DNA from: Jannaschia helgolandensis
GTDB taxonomy: Bacteria > Pseudomonadota > Alphaproteobacteria > Rhodobacterales > Rhodobacteraceae
Assembly (NCBI RefSeq): GCF_900109285.1
Contig: NZ_FNZQ01000005.1
Span: 124,001-188,000, forward strand
Direction of reading: 5' to 3'
Length of the DNA: 64,000 bases
Positions 28,229-38,176 of the stretch are shown one piece after another (within the stretch, counting starts at the first letter, position 1; every line of letters starts with the position of its first letter). A model generated the notes under the pieces. That model had not been told where the DNA came from. It did no database searches and was given only the letters and a program-made list of their open reading frames with translations. The translations under genes and the position numbers were made by a program.

Positions 28229-28669
28229 TCACCCAAACCGACCCTTCAACCGTTCCCTGATCTGATCGCGGCTGAGCCGATAGCTCGCCAGCTTCTGATC
28301 GCGCCCCTTGCCCAGCCCCGTCGGGTCCATGATGGGCCAGTATTCAACGTCGATATGGGCGTGACGGGCCAGCTCCAGAGCCATGCGCTGCGATGCGGGC
28401 GACAGGGCGACGATCAGGTCGAACTGCTCCAGATCGTCGCCCCATTGCTTCATTTCCTCGAAAGATCGGGAACGGTGACGCGACAGCTCCACCCCGATCT
28501 CGGCGCAGACGGCAACGGCAAAGCCGTCGATCTCGATGTCGTTCTTCACGCCCGCCGATTGCACATAGATCGACTGACCGTGCATCTTCTTCATCAGCCC
28601 TTCTGCCATGGGCGAACGGACGGCGTTGTGATCGCAGCAGAACAGGACGGATTGTGGGTTTCCGGCCAA
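28229..28669 (-). CDS. Low-molecular-weight protein tyrosine phosphatase family protein
   Basis: 146 residues. The phosphate loop is FCCDHNAVRSPMAEG near residues 10-24, which contains Cys-X5-Arg-Ser, and the general-acid Asp is likely in WPIMDPTG near residue 115. The family also includes arsenate reductases, so either activity is possible. Its start lies 3 bases from the UPF0262 gene in the same direction. Confidence 0.85.
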   Translation of the reverse strand: MAGNPQSVLFCCDHNAVRSPMAEGLMKKMHGQSIYVQSAGVKNDIEIDGFAVAVCAEIGVELSRHRSRSFEEMKQWGDDLEQFDLIVALSPASQRMALELARHAHIDVEYWPIMDPTGLGKGRDQKLASYRLSRDQIRERLKGRFG

Positions 28670-28672
28670 TGC

Positions 28673-29143
28673 TCAGCCCCCGAAGTGCAGCACGCAGATC
28701 AGGGTAAAAAGCCGCCGCGCCGTGTCGATATCGACAGTCGCCTTGCCCTCCAGCCGCTCCTGCAGGATGCGCGCGCCTTCGTTGTGGATGCCGCGCCGGG
28801 CCATGTCGATCGCCTCGATCTGGCTGGGTGGGAGTTTCTTGACCGCGTCGAAATAGGCCGCGCAGATCTGCCAGTAATCTTTCACGACCTGTTTGAATGG
28901 CCCCAGCGACAGATGGAATTCACCGGCCTTGCCTGTGCCGGTGCTGATGTCGAAGACCAGACGGCGTTCGCGAATGGCCAGCGACAGGTCGTAGGGCCCG
29001 GCGGGCGCCCCATCGGCGGCGAGGGAAAAGCTGTTGTCTTCCAGCAGATCGAATATGGCGACGGCCCGTTCCTGCTCGATTTCCGCCGTAGGGATCGGCA
29101 GGTTGGCGTCGTCGATATGAATCTGGGCGATACGATCGGTCAT
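28673..29143 (-). CDS. UPF0262 family protein
   Basis: 156 residues if started at the ATG at 29143 (MTDRIAQIHIDDANL), the usual N-terminus and length of the family. ATGs at 29161 and 29194 are in frame; the latter overlaps the hisD stop (ATGA) and would add 17 residues. The segment PEIEQERAVAIFDLLEDNSF-like region near residue 20-35 is family-typical. Function is unknown; the gene is regularly placed after hisD in alphaproteobacteria. Confidence 0.85.
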   Translation of the reverse strand: MTDRIAQIHIDDANLPIPTAEIEQERAVAIFDLLEDNSFSLAADGAPAGPYDLSLAIRERRLVFDISTGTGKAGEFHLSLGPFKQVVKDYWQICAAYFDAVKKLPPSQIEAIDMARRGIHNEGARILQERLEGKATVDIDTARRLFTLICVLHFGG

Positions 29144-29190
29144 GGGCGCTTGATGCGGCATAGTGGCGGGCGGGGCAATGGTCTGGCGCG

Positions 29191-30492
29191 TCATCGGTTC
29201 AGCCGGTCCAGTCGCGCCTGCACCGACAGGCCATGCGCCTGCAACGATTCCGACGTGGCAAGGCGGACGGCGGCGGGGCCGATGGCACGGAGGCTTTCGG
29301 GTGTCATGCGGGCCAGCGTCGTGCGCTTCATGAAATCGAGGACCGACAGGCCCGACGAGAAGCGGGCCGAGCGGGCCGTGGGCAGGACATGGTTCGGACC
29401 GCCCACGTAATCGCCGATGGCCTCGGGCGTCCACTGACCGAGGAAGATCGCCCCGGCGTGAGTGATTTTGTCGGACAGGGCTTCGGGATCGGCGACGGCG
29501 AGTTCGAGGTGCTCGGGGGCGATGCGGTTTGACAGCTTCGATGCCTCGTCCAGATCGCCAACGGTTATGACGGCACCGAAATCACGCCAGGACGGGCCGG
29601 CGATGTTTGCGCGCTCCAGGCTTTCCAGACGGGCCGTCACAGCGTCGGCCACGGCCTGACCGAAGGCGGCGTCGGTGGTGATCAGGATGCTCTGCGCGCT
29701 TTCGTCGTGTTCGGCCTGGGACAACAGGTCGATGGCGATCCAGTCAGGGTCGTTGTCGGAGTCTGCGATCACCAGAATTTCGGAGGGACCCGCGATCATG
29801 TCGATGCCGACGCGCCCGAAGACGCGGCGTTTGGCGGCGGCGACGAAAGCGTTGCCCGGCCCGGTGATCTTGTCGACGGGCGCGATGGTGTCGGTGCCGT
29901 AGGCCATGGCGGCAATCGCCTGCGCGCCGCCGATGCGGTAAATTTCGGTCACGCCGGACATCTGTGCCGCCAGCAGGACCATCGGGTTGAGCACACCGTC
30001 GGGTGTCGGCACGCACATCACAAGCCGACCGACACCGGCGACCCGCGCCGGGATCGCATTCATCAGCACCGACGAAGGATAGGTCGCCAGCCCGCCCGGC
30101 ACATAAAGCCCCGCCGCGTCCACCGGCCCCCAGCGCCAGCCCAGCGTCGCGCCGGTCTCGTCCGTCCATTGCTCGTCACGGGGCAGTTGCCGTTCGTGAT
30201 AGGCGCGGATGCGGGCGGCGGCGGTCTCCAGCGCGGCCCGGTCCAGGGGCGCGACCTGACCGGCAGCGGCGGCGATCTCGGCATCGGTGATGCGCATCGT
30301 TTCCGGCGTCAGCGCGAAGCGGTCGAATCGGATCGTCAGGTCGCAGACCGCATCGTCCCCCCGCGCGCGCACCTCGGCGATGATCGCGGCGACGGCATCG
30401 TCGACATCGGGTGCCTCCTCGCGCTTCATGGACAGCAGAGCGGCGAAGCGGGTATCGAAATCGGCGTCGGCGGTGGACAGAAATTGCGGCAT
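29191..30492 (-). CDS. hisD: Histidinol dehydrogenase
   Basis: 433 residues, full length. The enzyme carries out the last two steps of histidine synthesis (histidinol to histidine with NAD and zinc). The conserved segments [44 protein letters not shown] and [15 protein letters not shown] (catalytic Glu/His) are visible, as is the zinc-site [18 protein letters not shown]. It is followed by the UPF0262 gene with little or no gap and preceded by DUF2948, in a conserved order. Confidence 0.97.
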   Translation of the reverse strand: MPQFLSTADADFDTRFAALLSMKREEAPDVDDAVAAIIAEVRARGDDAVCDLTIRFDRFALTPETMRITDAEIAAAAGQVAPLDRAALETAAARIRAYHERQLPRDEQWTDETGATLGWRWGPVDAAGLYVPGGLATYPSSVLMNAIPARVAGVGRLVMCVPTPDGVLNPMVLLAAQMSGVTEIYRIGGAQAIAAMAYGTDTIAPVDKITGPGNAFVAAAKRRVFGRVGIDMIAGPSEILVIADSDNDPDWIAIDLLSQAEHDESAQSILITTDAAFGQAVADAVTARLESLERANIAGPSWRDFGAVITVGDLDEASKLSNRIAPEHLELAVADPEALSDKITHAGAIFLGQWTPEAIGDYVGGPNHVLPTARSARFSSGLSVLDFMKRTTLARMTPESLRAIGPAAVRLATSESLQAHGLSVQARLDRLNR

Positions 30493-30557
30493 CCGAGGTC
30501 TCCGGGCAGGGTCCGGGTCTGCCTAGAGTGCGGCAGCCCCGGTCTCAAGGTGTCGCG

Positions 30558-31034
30558 TCATTCCGGGTGTTCCGGCGCCTTGCCCGACGGCGCGGCATAG
30601 GGCTGCGTCACATCCGCGAGCATTACATCGAGACAGTCGCAGGTGACCTCGATCACACCGTCACCCGCGAAGGTCAGGCGCAGGATGCCGTCGGCGTCGG
30701 CCCCCGGCTCCCAGTCCAGCGTCAGCAGCGACAATACGGTATCGGCATCGCCGGGCAGCACCCCCTGCCCCCGGACAGACACCACATCCCCCGCCGTCAG
30801 CAGGCTGCGCACCCGTTCGGGCTGTCGCGTGCCGTGTTCCCAGCGGTAGCGGTTGAGCAGCATGGCAAAGCGGCGCGGACCCTTTTGCCAGCGCATTTCC
30901 GACGCGGGCAGCACGGCGTCCTGCGCCAGTGCGGCCAGGATTTGCAGGTCTTCCGAATCCGTCGCCCAGAGCTTGAGCGGGCGTTCATCTGCGTCGTGAA
31001 ACCTTGCATCGCGCGGAGTGTGAGTGTCAGCCAT
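30558..31034 (-). CDS. DUF2948 family protein
   Basis: 158 residues from the ATG at 31034 ([20 protein letters not shown]), which overlaps the murA stop by eight bases. The body has the family look ([20 protein letters not shown] and [12 protein letters not shown]). No known activity. Its place between murA and hisD is conserved in Rhodobacterales, which suggests a core role that has not been worked out. Confidence 0.85.
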   Translation of the reverse strand: MADTHTPRDARFHDADERPLKLWATDSEDLQILAALAQDAVLPASEMRWQKGPRRFAMLLNRYRWEHGTRQPERVRSLLTAGDVVSVRGQGVLPGDADTVLSLLTLDWEPGADADGILRLTFAGDGVIEVTCDCLDVMLADVTQPYAAPSGKAPEHPE

Positions 31035-32301
31035 CTTCCTTGACCCTTTCGATATTCGCCCCGACGCCGCGCAGCTTGGCGACAACGTGTTCATATCCGC
31101 GATCCAGATGATAGACGCGTCCGACGCGGGTTTCGCCCTGGGCCGCCAGACCGGCGAGGATCAGGCTGACACTCGCGCGCAGGTCGGTTGCCATCACCGG
31201 CGCACCCTTGAGCTTGTCGACGCCCGTCACCGTCGCGTGGCCGCCGTGGACATCGATTTCCGCGCCCATGCGGATCAGTTCGGGCGCGTGCATGAAGCGG
31301 TTCTCGAAGATCTTTTCCTCCAGCACCGAAGTGCCCTGGGCGGTGCAGAGCAGCGCCATCATCTGGGCCTGAAGGTCGGTCGGGAAGCCGGGAAACGGCT
31401 GCGTCTCGACATCGACGGCCTGCATCGGGCCGTTGGCGCGTTTGACGGTCAGACCGGCATCGGACTCGGTCACTTCGGCGCCCGCTTCCTCGATCTTGGT
31501 GCAGAAGGCGTCCAGCAGGTTGCGACGACCGCCGCCCAGCGTGACTTCACCCCCCGCCACCAGCGGTGCGAGCATATAGGTGCCGAGTTCAATCCGGTCG
31601 GTGACCACGCGGTGGGTTGCCCCGTGCAGACGGTCGACGCCCTGAATTTCGATCGTGTCGGTGCCTTCGCCGGAAATCTGCGCGCCCATGGCTTGCAGGC
31701 AATGGACGAGGTCGACGATTTCAGGCTCCTGCGCGGCATTCTTGAGGACGGTGGTGCCCCTTGCCAGTGTTGCGGCCATCAGCGCATTTTCGGTGGCGCC
31801 GACCGAAACGAAGGGGAAGTCGACGATACCGCCGTGCAATCCGCCCGAAGGGGCCTTGGCGTGGACATATCCGTCGCGCAATTCCAGCTCGGCTCCCATC
31901 GCCTCCAGCGCCTTGAGGTGCAGATCGACGGGTCGCGCGCCGATGGCGCAACCGCCGGGCAGCGACACGACGGCCCGACCCTGCCGGGCCAGAAGCGGCC
32001 CGAGGACGAGAATCGAGGCGCGCATCTTGCGCACGATATCATAATCCGCCCGTTCGCCGTTCAGGTCGTGCGAGGACATTGCCAGCACCAGACCGTCCGA
32101 GAGAGAACTGACTTCCGCCCCGAGCGACCCCAGAAGCTGGGACATGGTACGGATGTCCGACAGGCGGGGAGCGTTGGTCAGGGTCAACGGTTCGTCAGAC
32201 AGAAGCGTCGCGGGCATCAGCGTAAGGCAGGCGTTCTTGGCCCCGGCGATCGGAATCGTGCCGCTCAGCGGGCCGCCGCCGGTGACGATGATGCTATCCA
32301 T
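31027..32301 (-). CDS. murA: UDP-N-acetylglucosamine 1-carboxyvinyltransferase
   Basis: 424 residues from the ATG at 32301 ([14 protein letters not shown]). The enzyme adds phosphoenolpyruvate to UDP-GlcNAc in the first committed step of peptidoglycan synthesis and is the fosfomycin target. The catalytic Cys is in [17 protein letters not shown] near residue 117, so the fosfomycin-sensitive Cys form is present. GAKNACL near residue 22 is the substrate-binding Lys-Asn motif. A small conserved gene overlaps its start by eight bases. Confidence 0.97.
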   Translation of the reverse strand: MDSIIVTGGGPLSGTIPIAGAKNACLTLMPATLLSDEPLTLTNAPRLSDIRTMSQLLGSLGAEVSSLSDGLVLAMSSHDLNGERADYDIVRKMRASILVLGPLLARQGRAVVSLPGGCAIGARPVDLHLKALEAMGAELELRDGYVHAKAPSGGLHGGIVDFPFVSVGATENALMAATLARGTTVLKNAAQEPEIVDLVHCLQAMGAQISGEGTDTIEIQGVDRLHGATHRVVTDRIELGTYMLAPLVAGGEVTLGGGRRNLLDAFCTKIEEAGAEVTESDAGLTVKRANGPMQAVDVETQPFPGFPTDLQAQMMALLCTAQGTSVLEEKIFENRFMHAPELIRMGAEIDVHGGHATVTGVDKLKGAPVMATDLRASVSLILAGLAAQGETRVGRVYHLDRGYEHVVAKLRGVGANIERVKEDG

Positions 32302-32485
32302 GGGGAGTCTCCTGCTCGTCTGGACCATCTGCGGGCCCGTTTTTATGGTCCGGTGCGTCTTTGGCCACGGTGTCTGGCGACATGTCTTCTGCGCGATTGC
32401 GCTTCTGCGCCTTGCGCCGTCCCATATTGGCCTTCAGCGCGGCCTTCAGCCGATCTTCACGGGTAGGTTTGCCGCCCTGCACCAT
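32294..32485 (-). CDS. Small basic/acidic protein upstream of murA
   Basis: 63 residues: a Lys/Arg-rich first half ([19 protein letters not shown], about 9-27) and an acidic, Pro/Asp-rich tail. It overlaps the murA start by eight bases, so the two are probably translationally coupled. A similar short gene before murA is a recurring feature of Rhodobacterales as I recall. No function known. Confidence 0.7.
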   Translation of the reverse strand: MVQGGKPTREDRLKAALKANMGRRKAQKRNRAEDMSPDTVAKDAPDHKNGPADGPDEQETPHG

Positions 32486-32652
32486 GCTTGCCCCTGTTAT
32501 TCTCCGCCGACATAGCGACAGGTGCGACGGGGGTCCAGCCGGGCAGACCAGATGCAGCCTTCATTGGCGGCCATAGGGGGCGCTCAATGCTGTCGGGGAA
32601 CATATTCAGGGGTTGCGGGATCATCCGGTTCGGTCTAATCCGCCCCCGGAAT

Positions 32653-32727
32653 GCTGTGGTAGCTCAGTGGTAGAGCACACCCTTGGTAAGGGTGAGGTCG
32701 AGAGTTCAATCCTCTCTCACAGCACCA
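32653..32727 (+). tRNA. tRNA-Thr (GGT)
   Basis: Complete cloverleaf with the acceptor stem GCTGTGG paired to TCACAGC (one G-T pair), anticodon arm CCC-TTGGTAA-GGG giving GGT, T-loop AGTTCAATCCT and encoded CCA at 32725-32727. A run of T follows. Confidence 0.96.
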
Positions 32728-32783
32728 TTTTTCCTTGAAGCTCTCAAAAAGATGCGACTTGTCAGGATATTAAACCCTCCTCG

Positions 32784-33037
32784 GTGATATACGGAGGTGG
32801 CATGCATGGCCTTGCCCGTAACCGGTCGACGAAGCATGCGAACGGCACCTACCATTACCTGCAAAGCGTGTCCCCGCAGACGTTCAGGTCGCTTATGCGG
32901 AACCTCCGGGGCCTGCGTGGACAATTCTATAGCGAGGCAATCGGGTCTATCGCGAGGCAATCGGGAACGTCCGTGTGATTCAGACGGTGGCGACAGATGG
33001 CGTGACCGAAGAACTGCCCCTCGATCACTCTGACTGA
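32784..33037 (+). pseudogene. Short gene disrupted by a 20-bp tandem duplication
   Basis: The frame from about 32802 begins MHGLARNRSTKHANGTYHYL and continues to GLRGQFY, then runs into a 20-base tandem duplication that shifts the frame and brings a stop at about 32978. Removing one repeat copy rejoins it to REAIGNVRVIQTVATDGVTEE and so on, ending at TGA 33035-33037. The Asn-Gly-Thr-Tyr segment resembles integrase N-termini and the gene follows a tRNA, but I do not recognise it. The remaining space to 33110 shows only a GC-rich stem (CCGCCG and CGGCGG at about 33070-33090) that may be a weak terminator. Confidence 0.45.
32926..32965 (+). repeat. 20-bp tandem duplication
   Basis: Copy 1 at 32926-32945 (TCTATAGCGAGGCAATCGGG) and copy 2 at 32946-32965 differ at one base (A/C at the sixth position). 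Twenty is not a multiple of three, so the duplication changes the reading frame of the gene at 32784-33037. Confidence 0.9.
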
Positions 33038-33109
33038 CCCTCGATTTTCATCGGACCAAAAGAGCCGCCGTTCATCCCGGCGGTTCATTCCATTTTGAAG
33101 GCCAGCAGA

Positions 33110-33304
33110 TCAATGTCCCAGACAGATTCTGTCCAATGTTGCCCATCGGTGCGCCCAGTTGGAACTGTCATGAACACACCGCAGTTCACTGGGGGACATT
33201 CGAGCCTCATCCGTTGGAGTGTAATGCCGGGCATAGCTCATAAGATCCGCTTCCAGAGCGAGATAAGCGTCTGTTGGGGCTTGGGCAGGTTCTAAGTCGA
33301 GCAT
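33110..33304 (-). CDS. Small hypothetical protein
   Basis: 64 residues, beginning MLDLEPAQAPTDAYLALEAD and followed by a mixed helical-looking part (MSYARHYTPTDEARMSPSEL). Composition looks protein-like and there is an AAGGA directly before the ATG, closer than usual for a ribosome binding site. No family recognised. The stretch from 33305 to 33529 is A/T-rich around 33380-33440 and holds no other gene that I can see. Confidence 0.3.
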   Translation of the reverse strand: MLDLEPAQAPTDAYLALEADLMSYARHYTPTDEARMSPSELRCVHDSSNWAHRWATLDRICLGH

Positions 33305-33529
33305 TCCTTAACGATAAAGAACCACCCCTTAACAAAAGGTTAACGCTTTGACCCACGCGACCAATCGGCGATTTATCGCAGATGCGGATATTTATTAACT
33401 ATATCAACAACGTATCGTATCTTTTGATTTGTCATGTTCATGTCCATGCGGTCCACATCCCGCCAGGGCCTATTCCGCCCTGTGACTGGTCGAGAATTGT
33501 AGGGGCGGAAGACAGCCGTCACGCCCTCC

Positions 33530-35224
33530 CTATGGCGTCTTGCCCTGCCGCACCTCGACCTGCACGGCTTCGATCTCCTCGGGTGTCAGGCCGTAATCGC
33601 GGGCCGCGACTTCCGCCGAGATATATCCGCGCGCAAGGTCGCGCCTGACCAGATCGGTGTCGCGTTCGCCCGGCGCGCCGTAGCCTGCGCCACCGGGCAG
33701 CGCCAGCATCACGCGGAGACCGGAACCGACGAACTGCCTGCCCTTGCCCCGCATCACCGATCCGTCGTCGCGTGCGATGGTCGTGGGCGCCCCGGATGCG
33801 CCGCCGCGACGGCCCCGCGCCGGATGATCGACGCGGTCGAACATGGCCGAAAAATCAAACTCATAGCCATCGCGCGCGCCGACTTCCATGATCTGCCCCA
33901 GACCGCCGCGATGTCGCCCCGCTCCGCCGGAATCCGGTCGCAACTCCTTGCGCCAGATCATCACCGGGCCGGCGTGCTCCGTGGCTTCGATGGGCATGGT
34001 CATCACGCCGGACGGAAAGGCCGTCGCGTTCAACCCATCGAAGCCAGGCCGTGCCCCCGCACCGCCCGAGTTGAAGATCAGAACCTCGGACCGTGTCGCA
34101 CCGTCTTGCGCACCCGACCGGGGCCGCAGGGAAAGCTGAAAATTGCACAGACATCCCGCTCCTTCCGCTGGAACCACGCCGGGCAGGATCTTGTCGAGCG
34201 CGTCATACACTGTGTCCGGGACGAAGTGACCGACGATATGGCGCAGGGCGACCGGCGCGGGATGCGTCGCGTTGACGATGCAGTCGACGGGCGCGGCGAT
34301 TTCGAACGGAGCCAACGATGCCGCGTTGTTCGGGATTTCCGGGGCGATTGCACATTTCAGGGCATAGCAGGCATAGGCCTTGGCATAGACCAGCGGACAG
34401 TTGATGCCCTTGGGGTCCAGCCCGCTGGTGCCCGCGAAATCCGACAGGATGCGGTCGGCCTCGATCGTCAGGCGGACCTTCAGGGTGATCGGCGTATCGA
34501 AGCCATCGACCGTCATCTCGCCGGTGGCGGAGGTGCGGGGCAGCGCGGCGATCCGCTCCAGCGTGGCACGGCGTGAATTGTCGAGGATGAAGGTCGCGAT
34601 GCCGGTCAGATCGTCCAGTCCGAACTCTTCCATCATGGCGGTCAGGCGGCGGTGGCCGATCTCGTTGCACGACGCCAGCGCATACATGTCGCCGACCAGC
34701 TGATCGGGTTCACGGACGTTGCCGCGCACGATTTTCAGCAGCGTCTCATCCACCCTGCCGCGGTCGGCGAAGCGCATGATCGGCAGGTAGAGGCCTTCCT
34801 CGTAGACGCTGTTGGCATCCGCACCGAACCCGCGCCCGCCGATATCGACGACATGGGCGGTACAGGCGAAGAAGCCGACCAGTTGGCCGCCGTGAAACGA
34901 CGGTGTGACCATGGTGATGTCGTGCAGGTGGCCGGTGCCTTCCCACGGGTCGTTGGTAACATAGACGTCGCCTTCCGCCATCGTGTCGCGCCCGATGCGG
35001 CGGATGAAATGCGCAACGGCATCGGCCATCGCGTTGACGTGGCCCGGCGTTCCGGTAACGGCCTGTGCCAACATCCGGCCATCGGCGTCATAGACGCCCG
35101 CCGACAGATCGCCCGCCTCGCGGACCGACGTGCTGAAGGCGGTGCGGACAAGCGCCTGCGCCTGTTCCTCGACCACGGAAATCAGGCGGTTCCACATGAC
35201 CTGGTAGGCGACGGTGGAGGTCAT
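33530..35224 (-). CDS. Hydantoinase B/oxoprolinase family subunit
   Basis: 564 residues, full length for HyuB-type proteins, which pair with a HyuA subunit to open cyclic amides such as 5-oxoproline or N-methylhydantoin in an ATP-dependent way; acetone carboxylase is related. The DGRMLAQAVTGTPGHVNAMA and VTNDPWEGTGHLHDITMVTP segments in the first third are typical. The ATG overlaps the HyuA stop by four bases. The substrate cannot be told from sequence. Being directly downstream of a sugar ABC operon is probably not functional. Confidence 0.88.
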   Translation of the reverse strand: MTSTVAYQVMWNRLISVVEEQAQALVRTAFSTSVREAGDLSAGVYDADGRMLAQAVTGTPGHVNAMADAVAHFIRRIGRDTMAEGDVYVTNDPWEGTGHLHDITMVTPSFHGGQLVGFFACTAHVVDIGGRGFGADANSVYEEGLYLPIMRFADRGRVDETLLKIVRGNVREPDQLVGDMYALASCNEIGHRRLTAMMEEFGLDDLTGIATFILDNSRRATLERIAALPRTSATGEMTVDGFDTPITLKVRLTIEADRILSDFAGTSGLDPKGINCPLVYAKAYACYALKCAIAPEIPNNAASLAPFEIAAPVDCIVNATHPAPVALRHIVGHFVPDTVYDALDKILPGVVPAEGAGCLCNFQLSLRPRSGAQDGATRSEVLIFNSGGAGARPGFDGLNATAFPSGVMTMPIEATEHAGPVMIWRKELRPDSGGAGRHRGGLGQIMEVGARDGYEFDFSAMFDRVDHPARGRRGGASGAPTTIARDDGSVMRGKGRQFVGSGLRVMLALPGGAGYGAPGERDTDLVRRDLARGYISAEVAARDYGLTPEEIEAVQVEVRQGKTP

Positions 35225-37305
35225 GGCGTGGCCTTTCTGGTCAGGTCGATGCAGCCGTCGGGCAGATGCGTCGCCCTGCGGCTGGCAGGGACGATGATGG
35301 TGGTCTCGTCCTCGGTGATGACGGCGGGGCCGTCGATGGTCGCGCCATCCATCAGACCGGTGCGAGCGACCACGGCGGCGTCAACGACCTGCGCCAGCGC
35401 GGGGTCGAAAACGGCGCGCGTGCCGGTGCCGATGATCGTCCCGCCCTGCCCGGCCGCCTCCAGCGGCTCGACCGGTGAAGGCGGGGTCGTGGCATTGACC
35501 GACCAGACGGTGATCTCCACGTCCAGACCGGCAACCGTGCGCCCGAACAGTCGGGTGTAGTCGGTCTCGAACAGCGACAGGAAGGTGGCGGCGTCGGGGG
35601 TCATCGCCTGCGCCTCGGTCAGCGTCACGGGGATTTCCCAGCCCTGGCCCGTATAGCGCATGTAGACCTTGAACTCGCAGTTGATCGGGCTGTCGGCGTC
35701 GCAGGTGCGCACGAAACCAATCGCCTCGGATTGCAGGTCGCCCAGCAGGTCGGTGATACGGGCCGGATCGAAGTCCGACAATGTCATGTAGACGGAGCGG
35801 TTCGCCTCGAAGCTGAACGGCGCGCGCAGGAAGCCGATGGCACTGCCGACGCCTGCGCCGGGTGGCACAAGAAGGCGATCAATGCCCAGCTTTTCGCACA
35901 GGCGACCGGCGTGCAACGGGGCCGCGCCACCGAAGGCGATCATGGTATAGCCTGCCAGATCCTCGCCATTCTCGACGGCGTGGACACGCGCCGCGTTGGC
36001 CATGTTCTCGTCCACGACTTCGGCCAATCCGAACGCCGCTTCCATCACGTCCATGTCCAGCGGATCGCCCAGCACGCAGGCAAGTGCGGCGTGCGAGGCT
36101 TCGGTGTCCAGTCGGATCGAGCCGCCCGCAAAGCCATCGGGGTCCAGCTTGCCCAGTGTCAGGTCGGCGTCGGTCACGGCAGGGCGGTCGCCGCCGCGTC
36201 CGTAACAGGCGGGGCCCGGTTCGGACCCGGCGCTTTCGGGGCCGACGCGGATCTGGTGCATCGCATCGACATGCGCCAGCGAGCCGCCGCCCGCACCGAT
36301 TTCCACCATGTCGATCACCGGGATCGAAATCGGCATCCCCGATCCTTTCTTGAACCGATAAGTCCGCGCGACCTCGAACACCCGCGACGTCTTGGGGGTG
36401 AAGTCGCGGATCAGACAGATCTTGGCCGTTGTGCCGCCCATGTCGAAGGACAGAACCCGGTCCAGTCCGTGCCGCGCGGCGATGTCGGCGGCGAAGACCG
36501 CACCGCCCGCCGGGCCGGATTCGACCAGTCGGACCGGAAACTCCGCCGCGCTGTCCAGCGAGATGATGCCGCCTCCGGAATGCATCAGGAAGACCGGGCA
36601 GTCGGCCCCTTCGTCCGACAACCGGCCCTTGAGCCGCCCCAGATACGACTTCATGAGCGGCTTGATATAGGCGTTGGCGCAGACCGTGTTGAAGCGTTCG
36701 TATTCGCGCATCTGGGGCGAGACTTCGGACGACAGCGACACCATCACATCGGGCAGACGCTTGGTCAGCACATCGCGAATCAACCGTTCGTGCGCATCGT
36801 TCAGATAAGAATGGATCAGGCCGACGGCGACGCTTTCGACGCCCTGTTCGGCGATGGCGTCCACGACCGTCTCGATGTCCGCGCGCGCCAGCGGGATCAG
36901 GATCGCGCCGGTCGCGTCGACACGCTCGGCCACGGCATGCCGCATCTGACGCGGCAGCAACGGGTCGGGCAGCTCCAGGTTCAGGTCGTATTGTTCAAAC
37001 CGCGACTCGGTGCGCATTTCGATCACATCACGGAAGCCCTGCGTCGTAATCAGCGCCGTGCGCGCGCCGCGCCGTTCGATCAGAGCGTTGGTCGCCAGCG
37101 TCGTGCCATGGATGATCTGGCCGATGGCCTGAGGTGCGATCCCGGCTTTGGTGCAGACCTGTCGCATGCCGTCGACGATGGCATTTTCGGGCGCGGCATA
37201 GGTCGTCAGGACCTTGGCCGAATGGCGACCGCCGGCCGTCTCCAGCACCACGTCGGTAAAGGTGCCGCCGATGTCGACGCCCAATCTGGTCGCGTGTTGG
37301 GTCAT
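35221..37305 (-). CDS. Hydantoinase A/oxoprolinase family subunit
   Basis: 694 residues. LGVDIGGTFTDVVLE at the N-terminus is the actin-like ATPase phosphate loop of the HyuA family, with IIHGTTLATNALIERRGARTALITTQGFRDV close behind and LSFDMGGTTAKICLI near the middle as the second phosphate segment. It forms a complex with the HyuB product, whose start overlaps its stop. 91 bases separate it from the frcA gene upstream on the same strand, so readthrough from frc is possible. Confidence 0.9.
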   Translation of the reverse strand: MTQHATRLGVDIGGTFTDVVLETAGGRHSAKVLTTYAAPENAIVDGMRQVCTKAGIAPQAIGQIIHGTTLATNALIERRGARTALITTQGFRDVIEMRTESRFEQYDLNLELPDPLLPRQMRHAVAERVDATGAILIPLARADIETVVDAIAEQGVESVAVGLIHSYLNDAHERLIRDVLTKRLPDVMVSLSSEVSPQMREYERFNTVCANAYIKPLMKSYLGRLKGRLSDEGADCPVFLMHSGGGIISLDSAAEFPVRLVESGPAGGAVFAADIAARHGLDRVLSFDMGGTTAKICLIRDFTPKTSRVFEVARTYRFKKGSGMPISIPVIDMVEIGAGGGSLAHVDAMHQIRVGPESAGSEPGPACYGRGGDRPAVTDADLTLGKLDPDGFAGGSIRLDTEASHAALACVLGDPLDMDVMEAAFGLAEVVDENMANAARVHAVENGEDLAGYTMIAFGGAAPLHAGRLCEKLGIDRLLVPPGAGVGSAIGFLRAPFSFEANRSVYMTLSDFDPARITDLLGDLQSEAIGFVRTCDADSPINCEFKVYMRYTGQGWEIPVTLTEAQAMTPDAATFLSLFETDYTRLFGRTVAGLDVEITVWSVNATTPPSPVEPLEAAGQGGTIIGTGTRAVFDPALAQVVDAAVVARTGLMDGATIDGPAVITEDETTIIVPASRRATHLPDGCIDLTRKATP

Positions 37306-37396
37306 ATTACCTCGTGCCTGAACGGTCGCGAGAGACCGGCGTCCGGTCCCCTGATACCGGGGTGATCGGATGCCGGGTCGGCGTCAAGACCTGCCG

Positions 37397-38176
37397 TCAG
37401 GCGGACAGCAATGCTTCGGGCGGCTCTTTCGCGCCGGTCATGAAGGCAACTGCGTCTGACATCGTATAGTCCTTCGGGTCGATGACGCAGTGACGGCGGC
37501 CCAGCCGATGGACGTGGACGCGGTCGGCGACTTCGAAGACATGCGGCATGTTGTGGCTGATCAGGATGATCGGAATGCCGCGCGCGCGCACGTCCTGGAT
37601 AAGATCCAGCACCCGGCGGCTTTCCTTGACACCCAGCGCGGCCGTCGGTTCGTCCAGAATGATGACGCGCGACCCGAAGGCGGCGGCACGGGCGACGGCA
37701 ACGCCCTGACGCTGACCGCCCGACAGGGTCTCGACCGCCTGATTGATGTTCTGGATCGTCATCAGCCCCAGTTCCGACAGCTTTTCGCGGGCGAATTTCT
37801 CCATCGCGGGGCGGTCCAGCATTCGAAACACGCTGCCCATTATGCCGGGACGGCGAATTTCGCGGCCCATGAAGATATTGTCCGCAATCGACAGTGCGGG
37901 CGACATGGCGAGCGTCTGGTAGACCGTCTCGATCCCCGCTTCGCGGCCCTGGGTCGGCGCGGTGAAGCGGACTTTCCTGCCGTCCAGCCACACCTCCCCC
38001 GCATCGGGGACGACCGCGCCCGACAGCGCCTTGATGAGCGAGGATTTCCCGGCACCGTTGTCCCCGATCACGGCGAGGATTTCGCCTGGCATCAGGTCAA
38101 AATCGCAGTGGTCCAGGGCGGTCACACGGCCATACCGTTTGACCAGCCCGCGCGCCTTGAGAAGAGGTTCCGTCAT
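37397..38176 (-). CDS. frcA: Sugar ABC transporter ATP-binding protein (FrcA type)
   Basis: 259 residues from the ATG at 38176. A single ATPase domain with Walker A GDNGAGKSSLIKALSG (about 39-54), signature LSGGQRQGVAVARAAAF, Walker B VIILDEPTAALG and the His switch LISHNMPHV. A single domain, not the double one of RbsA, is the FrcA form. The start overlaps a 30-residue remnant ORF by four bases. It drives import of fructose and related sugars with FrcB and FrcC. Confidence 0.88.
   Translation of the reverse strand: MTEPLLKARGLVKRYGRVTALDHCDFDLMPGEILAVIGDNGAGKSSLIKALSGAVVPDAGEVWLDGRKVRFTAPTQGREAGIETVYQTLAMSPALSIADNIFMGREIRRPGIMGSVFRMLDRPAMEKFAREKLSELGLMTIQNINQAVETLSGGQRQGVAVARAAAFGSRVIILDEPTAALGVKESRRVLDLIQDVRARGIPIILISHNMPHVFEVADRVHVHRLGRRHCVIDPKDYTMSDAVAFMTGAKEPPEALLSA

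Noticed and set aside
31024-32466. 480-codon plus-strand open frame over murA
   Set aside because: MurA with its catalytic motif is on the minus strand; the plus frame is a mirror of it.
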